Assembly (NCBI GenBank): GCA_947494975.1
Contig: CANLXA010000001.1
Span: forward strand, 124,001 to 188,000
Origin: an uncultured Roseicyclus sp.
Lineage (GTDB): Bacteria > Pseudomonadota > Alphaproteobacteria > Rhodobacterales > Rhodobacteraceae
Length of the DNA: 64,000 nt
Reading direction: 5' to 3'
Shown here: one piece after another, positions 35,201 to 43,568 of the stretch
Layout: the number at the start of each line of letters is the position of its first letter
Numbering within the stretch: the stretch's first letter is position 1
Made by a program: the position numbers and the translations under genes
The notes under the pieces: model-generated
Database searches by the model: none
The model's input: the letters and a program-made list of their open reading frames with translations, nothing else
Told to the model about the DNA's origin: nothing

Positions 35201-36651
35201 ACGGCAGGAAAGCCCCGATCGTCGCGCATCCGGGTCAGGCCGCGCATCTCCGACCCGATGCAAAACGCCTCGACCCCGCCCGCTGCGGCGCAGAGCGCGG
35301 CGCAATGCAAAATGAACCTGCGATACGTCCAGGCACTCGGCCCGCCATAGGATACGCTGCCGGGCGCTACGCCGAAATGGCTTGCCTCTGCCGTACCGAA
35401 AAAGGCATCGACCGCCGCCCGGTTGGCTGCGGTTCCGTCCGGCGACCCGGCCTGCCCCGGTGCCAGATCGCCGGTGATCCGGCCGCGCCATGGCAAGGGC
35501 ACCTGTTCGGTGCCGCCATAGGGATCCGGCAAGCCGTTGCCCTCCAGGATTTCCATCAGCATGAAGGGATAGAAGGTGACCGTCTGCCCGCCCTCGTGGA
35601 TCGCGGTAATCGCCTCGATCACCGATCCGTCGGCGGGCGTGCCGCCATAAACAGGCCGGTCATCGATGCGGGCGATCACCTCGGCCTGGGGCCGTGTAAT
35701 GCCGCCCGATTGCCAGCGCATCGGGCTCCCATCCGTCCCGTTCTGCTCCACTTTCGGCTTCACCGTGCACGCGCCCGCGCGCAGATCATCGCCAAACCAC
35801 GAATAGATCAGGGAAACCGAGGCGAGGTTGGGCAGCGTCTCGCGCAGATGGGCCAGGGATTGCGCGCAATCGGTTGTGCCGCCTTCCGCGCTGACATTCG
35901 CATAGGTGCCACGGGTCAGCCCGGTCGCCATCCGCACCGGCGTTGTCGCCAGCGCGTATTCCCCCGTGCCCGGCATCAGGGCCACCGCCTGCACCGCGTC
36001 GGCGGCGGACGGCACATGGGGCAAGTCGGGGCGCGCCGGGCGTACCACTTCGAAGGCGAATTGAGGAACCCGGTTGCCAAACGGCGTCAGGTCGAGATCT
36101 TCGAACACTACATAAGCCGTGCCGCGATAGGCCGGCACCTCACCGCTGCCTTCAACTGCTTCCAGCAGCGGATCGGGCATCTGGTCGGTGGTTCCCTTGT
36201 ACAGGCGCCAGGTGACGGACTCGCGGTCAATCTCCACCCCATCGGCCCAGATCCGGCCAACGCGGGAGATCTCGCCCTGGCACAAGGCCACGGCCAGCGA
36301 GATGGAATAGGAATAGGTCGTTGTCTTGGGCCGCGGCGGGGCACCCTTGCCACCGCCGGTTGTCGAGGTCCTTTCAAGGAATTGCGTCGACCAGATCACG
36401 TGACCACCAAGGCGCATGCGGCCAAAAAGCTGAGCAATCGGCGCGCCCTCACCCGCCCCGGTGATGCGCAGCCGATCGGTCTGGCCCACCTCAATCGGCT
36501 CAGAGCCCGAACCCAGAAGCCGCTGGTCGATCACACGGCCAAGCGTTGCGCCCGCCGCGCGGCCCAGCACGGCACCACTCAGGCCGAGGATCGGGGCTTG
36601 GATCAGGCCGCCTGCCGCCGCGCCTGCCGCGGAAAGGAGAAGAGTTGCCAT
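32209..36651 (-). CDS. g15: GTA g15 baseplate 'megatron' protein (TIM-barrel-like and phage-tail_3 domains)
   Basis: A 1480-residue structural protein, the largest in the cluster and the last of the core genes. It starts with an Ala/Gly-rich segment (LLLSAAGAAAGGLIQAPIL), followed at about 150-600 by a glycoside-hydrolase-like TIM-barrel region (ITYAADWSEYFGYQP, then FHLDALWADDNIDVVAIDNYMP, WFTEFGCAAID), then a phage-tail_3 region (FVPPLPVTPVFLDLPLLTGDE) and a C-terminal fibronectin-like part. In RcGTA this protein forms the tail tip below the hub. Whether the barrel is catalytic is unclear. Four bases separate it from g14. Confidence 0.95.
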   Translation of the reverse strand: MATLLLSAAGAAAGGLIQAPILGLSGAVLGRAAGATLGRVIDQRLLGSGSEPIEVGQTDRLRITGAGEGAPIAQLFGRMRLGGHVIWSTQFLERTSTTGGGKGAPPRPKTTTYSYSISLAVALCQGEISRVGRIWADGVEIDRESVTWRLYKGTTDQMPDPLLEAVEGSGEVPAYRGTAYVVFEDLDLTPFGNRVPQFAFEVVRPARPDLPHVPSAADAVQAVALMPGTGEYALATTPVRMATGLTRGTYANVSAEGGTTDCAQSLAHLRETLPNLASVSLIYSWFGDDLRAGACTVKPKVEQNGTDGSPMRWQSGGITRPQAEVIARIDDRPVYGGTPADGSVIEAITAIHEGGQTVTFYPFMLMEILEGNGLPDPYGGTEQVPLPWRGRITGDLAPGQAGSPDGTAANRAAVDAFFGTAEASHFGVAPGSVSYGGPSAWTYRRFILHCAALCAAAGGVEAFCIGSEMRGLTRMRDDRGFPAVDQLIALAAEVRALLPEAKITYAADWSEYFGYQPQDGTGDVFFHLDALWADDNIDVVAIDNYMPISDWRDGTGHLDQENGPIHRLDYLKSGIEGGEGFDWYYADDEARNDQTRAAISDGAGEPWIYRFKDLRNWWSNPHTERRDGVRIADLPVNGPGFDGSHATGTYWIDGADLDEGTLAGADAIQDRAGIDRIDVPGEGWVLQATDTFGITSERGTRPFVRDQVIRVTLRTRLLSEPGDGNPHRHSLWLAAHESDGSADGTYEIANWSGLTIADGWVERSAEFNPHDLLGVGQISSDAKSWRVALGLNGATATSVAGAVQQISNVTVEVANANTAWVPKSKPIWFTEFGCAAIDKGSNEPNKFLDPKSSESDIPHFSNGRRDDLIQAQYLRAVMDYWAEPGRNPQSDQYVGPMLDLSRAHAWAWDARPWPAFPNDIERWSDGGNWTRGHWVTGRLDAQPLDLVVAEICEEAGLTDYDVSALFGLVRGHMSAQTQSARARLQPLMLAYSFHAVERDGKLVFLPIPETAEAVIEAPLTARDDDGEGGFTHIRAPEAETVGRLRIGYTEAEGAYDDKVSEAIHPGDRADQVNDVDLPLALTRSEGQGMAERWLADGRVAQDTLRFALPPSQRAIGAGALVATEDGHKWRIDRIEDRGFRQVEAVRVEPTTAIPSDEVDDPVRVEAFVPPLPVTPVFLDLPLLTGDEIEHAPRLAVAADPWPGTVAVYSAPGSDGFTLNTLVEQPAIIGTLETPLLAQRSGLWDRSGDLTVRLETGNLSSADMATVLSGANAAAIGSGEDDLWEVIQFADATLVDVETWRIGLRLRGQQGTDAVMPDIWPAGSLFVLLNSAVGQVDLPSSARGLERHWRVGPARRSVDDDSYTEKVEVFQGIGLRPYSPVHLRSARQGAAREVSWIRRSRIDADNWDGIDVPLGEASEQYLVRIIDAVGTRREEVLTTPAYTYSDAMRAADGTQSPYSIEVAQISERFGAGPVARIEIND

Positions 36652-36655
36652 GGGG

Positions 36656-37087
36656 TTAGGTCCTTTCGGGGAAGGCGAACCGCGCAACGATGCGCCGCGC
36701 CCAGGGGTCGGTCAGCGCCCCTTCGGTGACGCCGCGCCCGGAATAGGCATGAATGAAACGCGGGCTCGAGCCCGTCTCGGTCTGCAGGCCCACATGCTTG
36801 GCCGCGGCCCCCGCACGCATGCGGAAAATCAGGACATCACCTGCCGCCGCATTGCCCAATGACTTTTCCGACATGTGCATACGCGCCGCCTCAAGCAGAC
36901 GCTCCTTGCCAGAGGTCTCAGACCAGTCGTTGGTGTAGGCAGGCACGAGCGCCGGAAGATCCCCGTGGATCTCGCGCCACAGGCCCAGCAACAGGCCGAG
37001 GCAATCACACCCGGCACCCTTGCACGCGGCCTGATGTACGTAAGGCGTGCCAAGCCAGGCTCGCGCCGCCGCGACCGTGCCGCTCAC
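36656..37087 (-). CDS. g14: GTA g14 cell-wall peptidase (NlpC/P60)
   Basis: A 143-residue NlpC/P60 peptidase expected to sit in the tail and open the recipient's peptidoglycan during DNA delivery. Catalytic Cys lies in GAGCDCLGLLLGLW, His in AAKHVGLQ and a third polar residue after FIHAY. The start is the GTG that overlaps the g13 stop by four bases (GTGA); a longer ATG frame would run into g13. Confidence 0.93.
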   Translation of the reverse strand: MSGTVAAARAWLGTPYVHQAACKGAGCDCLGLLLGLWREIHGDLPALVPAYTNDWSETSGKERLLEAARMHMSEKSLGNAAAGDVLIFRMRAGAAAKHVGLQTETGSSPRFIHAYSGRGVTEGALTDPWARRIVARFAFPERT

Positions 37088-37962
37088 CGCCGCGATCCGC
37101 CGCTGCGCGCCGAAAGCCGGGTGGGATGGGCCACTTGCCAATCCTCACCCGGAATATCCGGAAACCCTTGGAAATTCAGAAGGTTGGCGAATTTGGCGCG
37201 ACAGGTCTCCATGCGCTTGTTGCAGCCCGCGGTCAGGCGAACCAGATCACCGGGCGCAATGGTGTCGCGCAGCGCATCCCAGAGCTCCACTTTGCGCGTG
37301 CCATCCTCGACACGGTCCAGCTTGATCGCCCCCGAAAGGCCCGCGGCCGCGCCCGATAACACACGCAGCCGCCCGCGTTCGAACCAGCGTGGCTCGTAAT
37401 TCGTCAGACTGTCCAAGGTAAAGGCACGGCCATCGGACGTCGTCACCGGGGCCTCGGCCATGTAACCGGGCGCGGTCACGTCGAACCCGCAGGCGGCGTC
37501 GCCCAGGACCGCTTGGCAACCCCGCTGGAAAACGCGGCCGGTGGGCACGTTCAACCGCTCAGCAAGGCCGCGCAGTTCGACGGAAAAGGCACCATTTGTG
37601 CGCGTGATCTCCCCCATTGCACCGCGAAACTGCAACACGCGGTTATCGGGGTCGTCCCATTGCACAAGCCAGGCCTCCACCTCGGCCCCGTCGAAGCGGC
37701 CCGCGAAGATGTCACGCTCGGTGATCGCGGCATCCGACAGCGCACCGACGGCTTCGGTATTGTCCACAGACAAGCCAGTTGTCTGGCTTAGCGCCGCCGC
37801 GCTCAGGCCCGTGCCTGCGCGAAAGATCGTTCCATCAAATGTCAGGTCGCGGTCATGGTCGGTGAACCCGTAGGTCTCGCCGTCCGCCCGCGCGACCCGC
37901 CAACAGCGTGATACCCCGGTTGTCCCGGATTTCAGATGCAGATCAAGGGCTTCAACGCTCAT
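37084..37962 (-). CDS. g13: GTA g13 tail hub protein (DUF2163), Fe-S-type cysteines
   Basis: A 292-residue protein of the DUF2163/TIGR02218 family, the baseplate hub of RcGTA. Four cysteines in the C-terminal half (RGCQAVLG, DAACGFD, AGCNKR, METCRAKF) match the arrangement that binds an iron-sulfur cluster in related phage tail-tip proteins such as lambda gpL. It overlaps g12 and g14 by four bases on each side. Confidence 0.93.
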   Translation of the reverse strand: MSVEALDLHLKSGTTGVSRCWRVARADGETYGFTDHDRDLTFDGTIFRAGTGLSAAALSQTTGLSVDNTEAVGALSDAAITERDIFAGRFDGAEVEAWLVQWDDPDNRVLQFRGAMGEITRTNGAFSVELRGLAERLNVPTGRVFQRGCQAVLGDAACGFDVTAPGYMAEAPVTTSDGRAFTLDSLTNYEPRWFERGRLRVLSGAAAGLSGAIKLDRVEDGTRKVELWDALRDTIAPGDLVRLTAGCNKRMETCRAKFANLLNFQGFPDIPGEDWQVAHPTRLSARSGGSRR

Positions 37963-38591
37963 AGCCGGATCTCCAGAACGGGAACATTGGGCATTTCACC
38001 AGCCTGAAACGAGGCCACAGACGTCTGGATCGCGTCGGTATCGAACCGGACCGGCACGTCGAATTCATAACCGGCGGTCACTTCCACCTCCGCCGCGGGC
38101 GCAACGGTGAAGGTGATCTCGCCCGATGTGTAATCCACGGTGTAGTCCGATCCTTCGGCCACCATGCCGCCCGCCACGCCGACCATCACGCTGCCCTCTA
38201 CGGGCTTCGAAATCGGTCTGGCATAGGTGTTCAGACCCGACTGATACGTCTTGGAGATCTGGAAGGTTGTCGTGCTGCCATCCCCCACCCCGATCTGCTG
38301 ATCACGAAAATCGGGCTGCGCAGACGGCGCGCAGGATTTGAAATCGCACCAGTCTTTCCATCGAAACCCGTGGAGCTGGCCCCGGCGCGCCTCGAAGAAG
38401 GTGATCAGCAGCGCAATATCGTCAAGCGAACGCATGGCGCCCCCCGCATCGTAACGTCGCCGCGAATGCGCCCACGGCGTGTTCCGCTCTTCAAACCCGT
38501 TGGTCAGTGCAACCACCTCGGTGCGCCGTTCCGGGCCCCCAGCTGAACCGAAGCTCAAGTTGGTCGGGAAGCGAACTTCATGAAATCCCAT
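37959..38591 (-). CDS. g12: GTA g12 distal tail protein (DUF2460/TIGR02217)
   Basis: A 210-residue tail protein beginning GFHEVRFPTNLSFGSAGGPE, as is standard for TIGR02217. It contains FFEARRGQLHGFRWKDW and ends VPVLEIRL. It is the distal tail protein on which the hub sits. Twelve bases after g11; overlaps g13 by four bases. Confidence 0.93.
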   Translation of the reverse strand: MGFHEVRFPTNLSFGSAGGPERRTEVVALTNGFEERNTPWAHSRRRYDAGGAMRSLDDIALLITFFEARRGQLHGFRWKDWCDFKSCAPSAQPDFRDQQIGVGDGSTTTFQISKTYQSGLNTYARPISKPVEGSVMVGVAGGMVAEGSDYTVDYTSGEITFTVAPAAEVEVTAGYEFDVPVRFDTDAIQTSVASFQAGEMPNVPVLEIRL

Positions 38592-38603
38592 GGCTTTTCT
38601 CCC

Positions 38604-39269
38604 TCACCGGTTCCGTTGTCCACGCGCCATGGCGCGCTGCATTTCCGCGGCCACCTGGCTCGACGAGCGACGGAACCCCGCTACGTCGGGCGTCGTGATG
38701 TTCATCGTGACGTTGACAGGCCCGCCGCCACCCGCGGCGGCTACACCCAGCTTGCCATCGGGGCCCCGGCGGAGCGGCATGATCGCCTCCGGCCCCGCTT
38801 CTCCCATCAGTCCGGTACCGCCGCGCATCGGGAAGGTTGTGGGGCCGTTGACCACTCCGCCGCGGGCAAAGGGCATCACTCGGCCCTGGCTGATCGCCCC
38901 ACCCTTCTCGAAGGGCAGGATGCCACTCAGAAGGCCATTCATGCCGTTGGAGATGGCCGACCCGAGTGCGTTCTGCACCGGGCGCATCGCAGTGTTGTAG
39001 GCCGCATCCACCATAGATGTTGCAACGCTGCGCAGAGCATCGGACAGACGCATGCCGTCGAACACGACGCCGTCAAAGGCGCGCCTCAATCCACCGCCAA
39101 TCGCACGGCTCATCGAATTCACCTCGCGGCCGGTATAGAGCATCGCGCCCTGCATCTCGCGCAACTCGCCCTGAAACGCCGCGGCCATGGAGGTGGCGCC
39201 CGACAGGCTCGTCTCCAACTCGGCGATCTCGGCGTCAAAGCGGGAGAGGCTATCATCCATCTCGGTCAT
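38604..39269 (-). CDS. g11: GTA g11 tail tape-measure protein
   Basis: A 221-residue protein, very short for a tape measure, in keeping with the short GTA tail. It has an N-terminal coiled-coil region (MTEMDDSLSRFDAEIAELET), a hydrophobic Gly/Ala middle (LGSAISNGMNGLLSGILPFEKGG) and a GEAGPEAIMPLRRGPDGKLG stretch typical of phage tail tape-measure C-termini. Its start lies 17 bases inside the end of g10.1. Confidence 0.92.
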   Translation of the reverse strand: MTEMDDSLSRFDAEIAELETSLSGATSMAAAFQGELREMQGAMLYTGREVNSMSRAIGGGLRRAFDGVVFDGMRLSDALRSVATSMVDAAYNTAMRPVQNALGSAISNGMNGLLSGILPFEKGGAISQGRVMPFARGGVVNGPTTFPMRGGTGLMGEAGPEAIMPLRRGPDGKLGVAAAGGGGPVNVTMNITTPDVAGFRRSSSQVAAEMQRAMARGQRNR

Positions 39270-39504
39270 GTCCGTCCTCACTAGGTCTGTCGGCCGAAAT
39301 GGCCGCGTTGGAAGAATCCGGGAACCGCAACAGAAGCGCCTCCAAGGCGTCCCGGCGCAGCGGCGCGGCCCCGCTTTCGGGGCCAAGCAGGATCAGGAAT
39401 TCCGCAGGGGTCATGGCCCAGAACTCGGCAGGGCTCAGACCCATCTGCTGATAGGCCACGCGCATAAGGGCGGGCCAATCGAAGCCCTTATCGCCCCCGC
39501 TCAT
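39253..39504 (-). CDS. g10.1: GTA g10.1 tail assembly chaperone-like protein (TIGR02216)
   Basis: An 83-residue protein, DWPALMRVAYQQMGLSPAEF then WAMTPAEFLILLG, as seen in the small phage proteins TIGR02216 encoded between g10 and g11. With g10 it probably plays the role of the lambda G/GT tail chaperones. Starts inside the g10 stop (ATGA) and overlaps g11 by 17 bases. Confidence 0.9.
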   Translation of the reverse strand: MSGGDKGFDWPALMRVAYQQMGLSPAEFWAMTPAEFLILLGPESGAAPLRRDALEALLLRFPDSSNAAISADRPSEDGHDRDG

Positions 39505-39815
39505 TGAACCGGCCGGAAGGCCAGAACCAGAAGGCGGGCGGCGACGCGGGTGGCTTCCAGAATGCCGCCCTCAATCTCGGCATGGAGGAGATCTTCCAGA
39601 TCACCGTCCCAGCCGCCGCCCCGAAGCCCGGCGCACAAAAGCGCCAGCACATCGGCTGATTTCAGCGCCTCGCCCTCGAACCGGGCCACCATGTCACTCA
39701 GCGATGCCGCCCCAAGCCGCGCTTCCAGCTCCGCCAATGAGCCAAGCGTGAGTTTCGCGGCATGGCGCGTCCCGTCAATCACCAGCGCCACCTCCCCGGT
39801 CCAAGGGTTTGCCAT
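39501..39815 (-). CDS. g10: GTA g10 tail assembly chaperone (GTA_gp10)
   Basis: A 104-residue protein of the GTA_gp10 family: LVIDGTRHAAKLTLGSLAELEARLG followed by ADVLALLCAGLRGGG. Thought to be a chaperone for tail assembly. Two bases after g9, four-base overlap with g10.1. Confidence 0.93.
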   Translation of the reverse strand: MANPWTGEVALVIDGTRHAAKLTLGSLAELEARLGAASLSDMVARFEGEALKSADVLALLCAGLRGGGWDGDLEDLLHAEIEGGILEATRVAARLLVLAFRPVQ

Positions 39816-39817
39816 GC

Positions 39818-40231
39818 TTAGATCGCCGTGAAGGTCAGGGCACCGGCCGACGCCATCGCAACCTCGTAGGTCGCTTCGCCGTCATGGGTGCCCGCATATT
39901 CGATCGAGGTGATCTGAAATGCGCCTTCCACAACCCCGAAATCAGGGATCACGACCTGGAAGTCAGGCGTGATCGATTGGAAGAAGATCGACCGCGCGCG
40001 TTCGTCCGTATTGGCATCCCGGAAGATGCCGGAGCCGGAAATCGAGGCCGATTTCACACCTGCTCCACCCAGGATCTCGCGCCAGCCGCCCGTCGATTCC
40101 AAGCTTGTGACATCGACGCTTTCCGCGTTGAAGCTCAAGCGGCTGGCGCGCAGGCCCGCAAGCGTCTCAAAGACGCCGTTGCCATCCATATCCACCTTCA
40201 CAAGAAGGTCCTTACCAGTCTGGGCCGTCAT
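39818..40231 (-). CDS. g9: GTA g9 major tail tube protein
   Basis: A 137-residue tail tube protein (TIGR02126) beginning TAQTGKDLLVKVDMDGNG with the typical VDVTSLESTGGWREIL segment and the GSGIFRD motif. It forms hexameric rings of the GTA tail. A 45-base gap separates it from g8, the largest downstream of g6. Confidence 0.95.
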   Translation of the reverse strand: MTAQTGKDLLVKVDMDGNGVFETLAGLRASRLSFNAESVDVTSLESTGGWREILGGAGVKSASISGSGIFRDANTDERARSIFFQSITPDFQVVIPDFGVVEGAFQITSIEYAGTHDGEATYEVAMASAGALTFTAI

Positions 40232-40276
40232 GGCATTCTCCAGTTCTATCAGTATGTTATCGGGTGGGGGTGCGCC

Positions 40277-40687
40277 TTAGACGTCACCCATGTCGATCAT
40301 CGCGCGAAACCAGATCTCGATTTCGCGGACATTCCCCACGCGCCGGGCGCGGGCACGTAGAAAGTTCATCGCCGTAACTGCGCCATGGCTCATCACGAAC
40401 GTACTGCCCAGAAGGGCGTCGGAGATCGCTGCGGCCACGCGCTTGGCCTCGTGAAACCCGGTCCCGTCCGATGTCACGATGATCGGAAAGTCGTGGATGG
40501 CCGCATCGGCCATCACGTCCGAGGCGTCGCGCACGCGCTCTGGCCCAAGGCTCACATAAAGTGACGGCACTGGGCCCGGCGGCAGCGCGTCATAGACGTT
40601 GCCGTCGGTCAGCGTCGAGATCGTGGCATCGCCACTCAGCACGGAATATACCGCCTCCTGAAGGACGGCCGTGGCAGCATAGCTCAT
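40277..40687 (-). CDS. g8: GTA g8 tail terminator protein (DUF3168)
   Basis: A 136-residue DUF3168 protein (LQEAVYSVLSGDATI, GNVYDALPPGPVPSLYVSLGPE). In RcGTA it caps the tail tube at the head side. Start set at MSYAATA because it overlaps the g7 stop by four bases. Confidence 0.93.
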   Translation of the reverse strand: MSYAATAVLQEAVYSVLSGDATISTLTDGNVYDALPPGPVPSLYVSLGPERVRDASDVMADAAIHDFPIIVTSDGTGFHEAKRVAAAISDALLGSTFVMSHGAVTAMNFLRARARRVGNVREIEIWFRAMIDMGDV

Positions 40688-41010
40688 GCGACGACCTCCT
40701 CTTTTGAAAAGCAAATCAGGTAGATACCGGCGGTATCCAGTTCCGTCACCGCTTCGATCAGGTAGATGCGCGCGCCATCCCGGAACCGCATCGCGGCAGT
40801 GGGCCGCGACGGGGCGCCCTGCGGTGCCGCGCGAACAGTGATCTTCAGTTTCAGCTCCGAGGCCTCTACCTCGCGACCAGCCCCGCGGGGCAGAACCTCG
40901 CCCCAGATCACGCCAATCGCGTCCCAGGTCTCCGAATATCCACCCGCGCCATCGATAACGCGGGTCGGCGCTTCAAGGATGAGCTTCCGGTTCAGATGTG
41001 GGCGGGTCAT
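40684..41010 (-). CDS. g7: GTA g7 head-tail stopper/adaptor
   Basis: A 108-residue head-tail joining protein: LNRKLILEAPTRVIDGAGG and the SETWDAIGVIWGEVLPRG segment usual for the phage head-tail adaptor family, ending YLICFSKEEVVA. It overlaps both g6 and g8 by four bases. Confidence 0.93.
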   Translation of the reverse strand: MTRPHLNRKLILEAPTRVIDGAGGYSETWDAIGVIWGEVLPRGAGREVEASELKLKITVRAAPQGAPSRPTAAMRFRDGARIYLIEAVTELDTAGIYLICFSKEEVVA

Positions 41011-41594
41011 GCCAAGGCCCCCCCCAGACGGATTTGCCGATAGGGTTCGATCAGGGCCAGAACGGCCATGGGAAGCGGCATCGGGCCTGGCTCAACCCGC
41101 TCATAGAATTCGGCCGCAAGAGCCAGCCATGCATGGTGCAAATCGTGGGGCACACCGGTCCAATCCGTGGAATAACCTGCCGTCAGTTCGATCTCGATCG
41201 ATCCACCCCGGGGCGGCTGCACGAAGCTGCTCGCCGTGGCCTCGATCCGTGGCCGTTGCGGGTCGGCCCGCAGCACGTAGCTGTTGGGGTCTGCAATCGT
41301 CTCATCACCGGCCTGGTTAATGAGCTTAACGCTTTCGACGCTGCTGACCGGGGCGACGGGGAAAACCTGCGCATCGGCGGATTGCCAGCCACTCAGCGTC
41401 AGGGAAAACTGCCGGGCGATCAGGGCCTTGCCGATCCGGGCCTCGATCGCGGCCATGGCCGAGCGAAGGCACCCTTCAAGCTGTGCATCCTGGCTGCCGT
41501 CATCGGCAAACCCGGAGGACAGGCGCAAGTGGTCGGCCAAGGCGTCTACCGGCAAGGCAGCGCTTGGCACGGAGGTCAATTCGACCATCATCAT
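41007..41594 (-). CDS. g6: GTA g6 head-tail connector
   Basis: A 195-residue connector (TIGR02215/gp6-like): ALPVDALADHLRLSSGFADD, LEGCLRSAMAAIEARIGKAL and ELTAGYSTDWTGVPHDL. It joins the portal to the tail-side adaptors. The first of three consecutive ATG codons is best spaced from GGAG. A 166-base gap containing a strong hairpin separates it from the capsid gene. Confidence 0.93.
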   Translation of the reverse strand: MMMVELTSVPSAALPVDALADHLRLSSGFADDGSQDAQLEGCLRSAMAAIEARIGKALIARQFSLTLSGWQSADAQVFPVAPVSSVESVKLINQAGDETIADPNSYVLRADPQRPRIEATASSFVQPPRGGSIEIELTAGYSTDWTGVPHDLHHAWLALAAEFYERVEPGPMPLPMAVLALIEPYRQIRLGGALA

Positions 41595-41713
41595 GATGAA
41601 TTCTCCGGGAAAAACAAAGGTAAGGTGGGTTGGGGCGTGGCGCCGACCTCCGCGCTGCTCATGCGGAGAGACGCGCAGCTGGACCCGCAAAGGCCCGCAC
41701 ACACGCCCCGCCC

Positions 41714-41741
41714 GGCCCGATCCCCCCCGAGGGATCGGGCC
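41714..41741 (-). promoter_or_regulatory. Perfect intercistronic hairpin between GTA capsid gene and g6
   Basis: GGCCCGATCCC and GGGATCGGGCC form a perfect 11-base stem with a six-base loop, 20 bases beyond the capsid stop. No T-run follows on the minus strand, so it is not a canonical terminator. I infer an mRNA-stabilising or partial attenuation role that favours capsid over downstream products. Confidence 0.55.
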
Positions 41742-41760
41742 AGGTGGGTTTGCGCCGCTA

Positions 41761-42942
41761 TCAGGCGGTGCCGAACTTCATCAGCTTGATCGCCGCGAAA
41801 TCCGTCACGTCGCCGCCAACGCGCTTGGTGGCATAGAACAGGACATGCGGCTTGGCCGAGAACGGGTCGCGCAGAACGCGCAGATCGGGGCGTTCGGCAA
41901 TGGTGTAACCGGCGCCGAAATCACCAAAGGCGATCGCCATCGCGTCGACCGCAATATCGGGCATATCCTCGGCGATCAGAACCGGGTATCCCATCAGGCG
42001 CGCGGGCTCACCGGCGGCCAGACCATCGGACCACAGGAAGCGGCCGTCCGCGTCTTTCATCTTCCGAACCGCACCGGCGGTCTTGGAATTCATGATGAAA
42101 TTGGCGTTGGCGCGGTAACGTGCACCCAGGGCATAGACCAGATCCACAATCGCGTCCGCGGCGTTGCTGGAGTCGAAATCCCCGGCGGTGCCGGTCGCCA
42201 CATAGCCCAGGTTGCCCCAGGTCCAGCTGTCGTTGTCCACCGTCGGATGGGTCAGCAGGCCCGTGGGCTTGCCCGATCCGTCACCCGAGATGAACGACGC
42301 CGCTTCGGCGCGGGCGAACTTGTCGGCGATGCGACCGGCCAGCCAACCCTCGATATCGAACGCGCTGTCGTCCAGCAGACGCTGGGACGCTTTGGGCAGG
42401 GCCGAAAGCTCATGCAGCGGGATTGAGATACGCTCGATCTGGGGGGTATCCGTCTCCGCGGTGGACGATACCTCATCGGCCCAACCGGCACCGGTATCGG
42501 TGCTGTCGATCAGCACGTCAAACGATGTTGCCTCGACGTTGACCACATTGGCCACCGAACGCAGCGAGGAGGAGGAGCGCAGCACCGACTGGATCATCTC
42601 CGCGGTTTGCGGATCCACCAGGTAACCACCTTCGGCATTCACGGCGGTGTTCATCGCCTTGCCTTCCAGCTCGAGGCCGCGAAGGGCATCATCATCGCCG
42701 CACCGCAGGTAGTTTTTCAGGGCCAGTTTGTGAGGCGCCTGCGTGTCGATCTCGGTCGACAACGCGGGGCGGGCGAAGGTGTTGGTCTTGGTATTCAGCA
42801 TAGCAATACGCTCTTCCTGCTTTTGGAGTTTTGCATTCATGTCGTCTTGGAATTGGTTGAATTCGCTCAAGAACCCGCCGATCGCGGTCTTGACTTCAGC
42901 CAAGGGGGGGCTGTCCGCCCCCCGCTCATGGGTCTCGGTCAT
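41761..42942 (-). CDS. g5: GTA g5 major capsid protein (HK97 fold)
   Basis: A 393-residue capsid precursor. An N-terminal coiled-coil delta region (about 12-55; NQFQDDMNAKLQKQEERIAM) acts as scaffold and is removed by the g4 protease. The mature shell domain includes NAEGGYLVDPQTAEMIQ, the E-loop region, and ALGARYRANANFIMN and SKPHVLFYATKRVGGDV-like C-terminal strands (here AKPHVLFYATKRVGG). Strong synteny with g4 and g6. Confidence 0.97.
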   Translation of the reverse strand: MTETHERGADSPPLAEVKTAIGGFLSEFNQFQDDMNAKLQKQEERIAMLNTKTNTFARPALSTEIDTQAPHKLALKNYLRCGDDDALRGLELEGKAMNTAVNAEGGYLVDPQTAEMIQSVLRSSSSLRSVANVVNVEATSFDVLIDSTDTGAGWADEVSSTAETDTPQIERISIPLHELSALPKASQRLLDDSAFDIEGWLAGRIADKFARAEAASFISGDGSGKPTGLLTHPTVDNDSWTWGNLGYVATGTAGDFDSSNAADAIVDLVYALGARYRANANFIMNSKTAGAVRKMKDADGRFLWSDGLAAGEPARLMGYPVLIAEDMPDIAVDAMAIAFGDFGAGYTIAERPDLRVLRDPFSAKPHVLFYATKRVGGDVTDFAAIKLMKFGTA

Positions 42943-43007
42943 GAGATATCCCTTTTGGTTGAGGTTAGGCTCGGGTCCCCTGGCAGTTGGGCCAAGGGGC
43001 CCCTGGA

Positions 43008-43559
43008 TCAGCGGGCCTTGCGCGCCGCCAGGTTGCGGCGGGCGTCTTCAAACACCTGCGCCAGGTCTTGAAGACCGTCTGACTTACCCTCATGGGCATC
43101 CAGCCGGGCCTCAGGAAGCATCGGAAATGTCACCAGCGACACCTCCCAAAGCTCCACTTCCGAAAGGCACCGCAGGCCCCTTTCGTTCTTGTGGGACTTC
43201 ACCGTGCGATAGCCGATGGAGAGCCCGTCAATCGCGCCGGCCTTGGTCAGGGCCGCGGCCTCCCGGGCCCGGGCGACCGAGTCCAGCAAGCGTCCCTTTA
43301 CGTAAAGGCCACGCGCATCTTCACGCACCTCATCCCAAATCCCGATCGGTTCACGCGGATCATGCTGCCACAGCATCTTGACCTTCCGGCCATCCCCCAG
43401 CGATTTGGCATAAGCGCCCTTTTCGACGACATCGCCGCCTTGATCCTTGGCCCCGAACAACGACGCATATCCTTCGATGACATGGTCGTCCTTGAGGGTG
43501 AGCGTTTCGTCGAACTGGTGGAATTTCACCTCCAGGCCGCTTGCAGAAATTGGTTGCAT
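43008..43559 (-). CDS. g4: GTA g4 prohead protease (HK97 family)
   Basis: A 183-residue serine protease that trims the capsid precursor. Candidate catalytic His is in KMLWQHDPREPIG, Ser in IDGLSIGYRTV and the acidic partner in LSEVELWEVSLVTFPML, all in family positions. Starts nine bases after the small g3.5 gene. Confidence 0.94.
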   Translation of the reverse strand: MQPISASGLEVKFHQFDETLTLKDDHVIEGYASLFGAKDQGGDVVEKGAYAKSLGDGRKVKMLWQHDPREPIGIWDEVREDARGLYVKGRLLDSVARAREAAALTKAGAIDGLSIGYRTVKSHKNERGLRCLSEVELWEVSLVTFPMLPEARLDAHEGKSDGLQDLAQVFEDARRNLAARKAR

Positions 43560-43568
43560 AACAGGCTC

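Noticed and set aside
34717-36729. A 670-codon plus-strand open frame
   Set aside because: Antisense to GTA g15; composition (Arg, His, Pro-rich) and lack of any domain mark it as a shadow.
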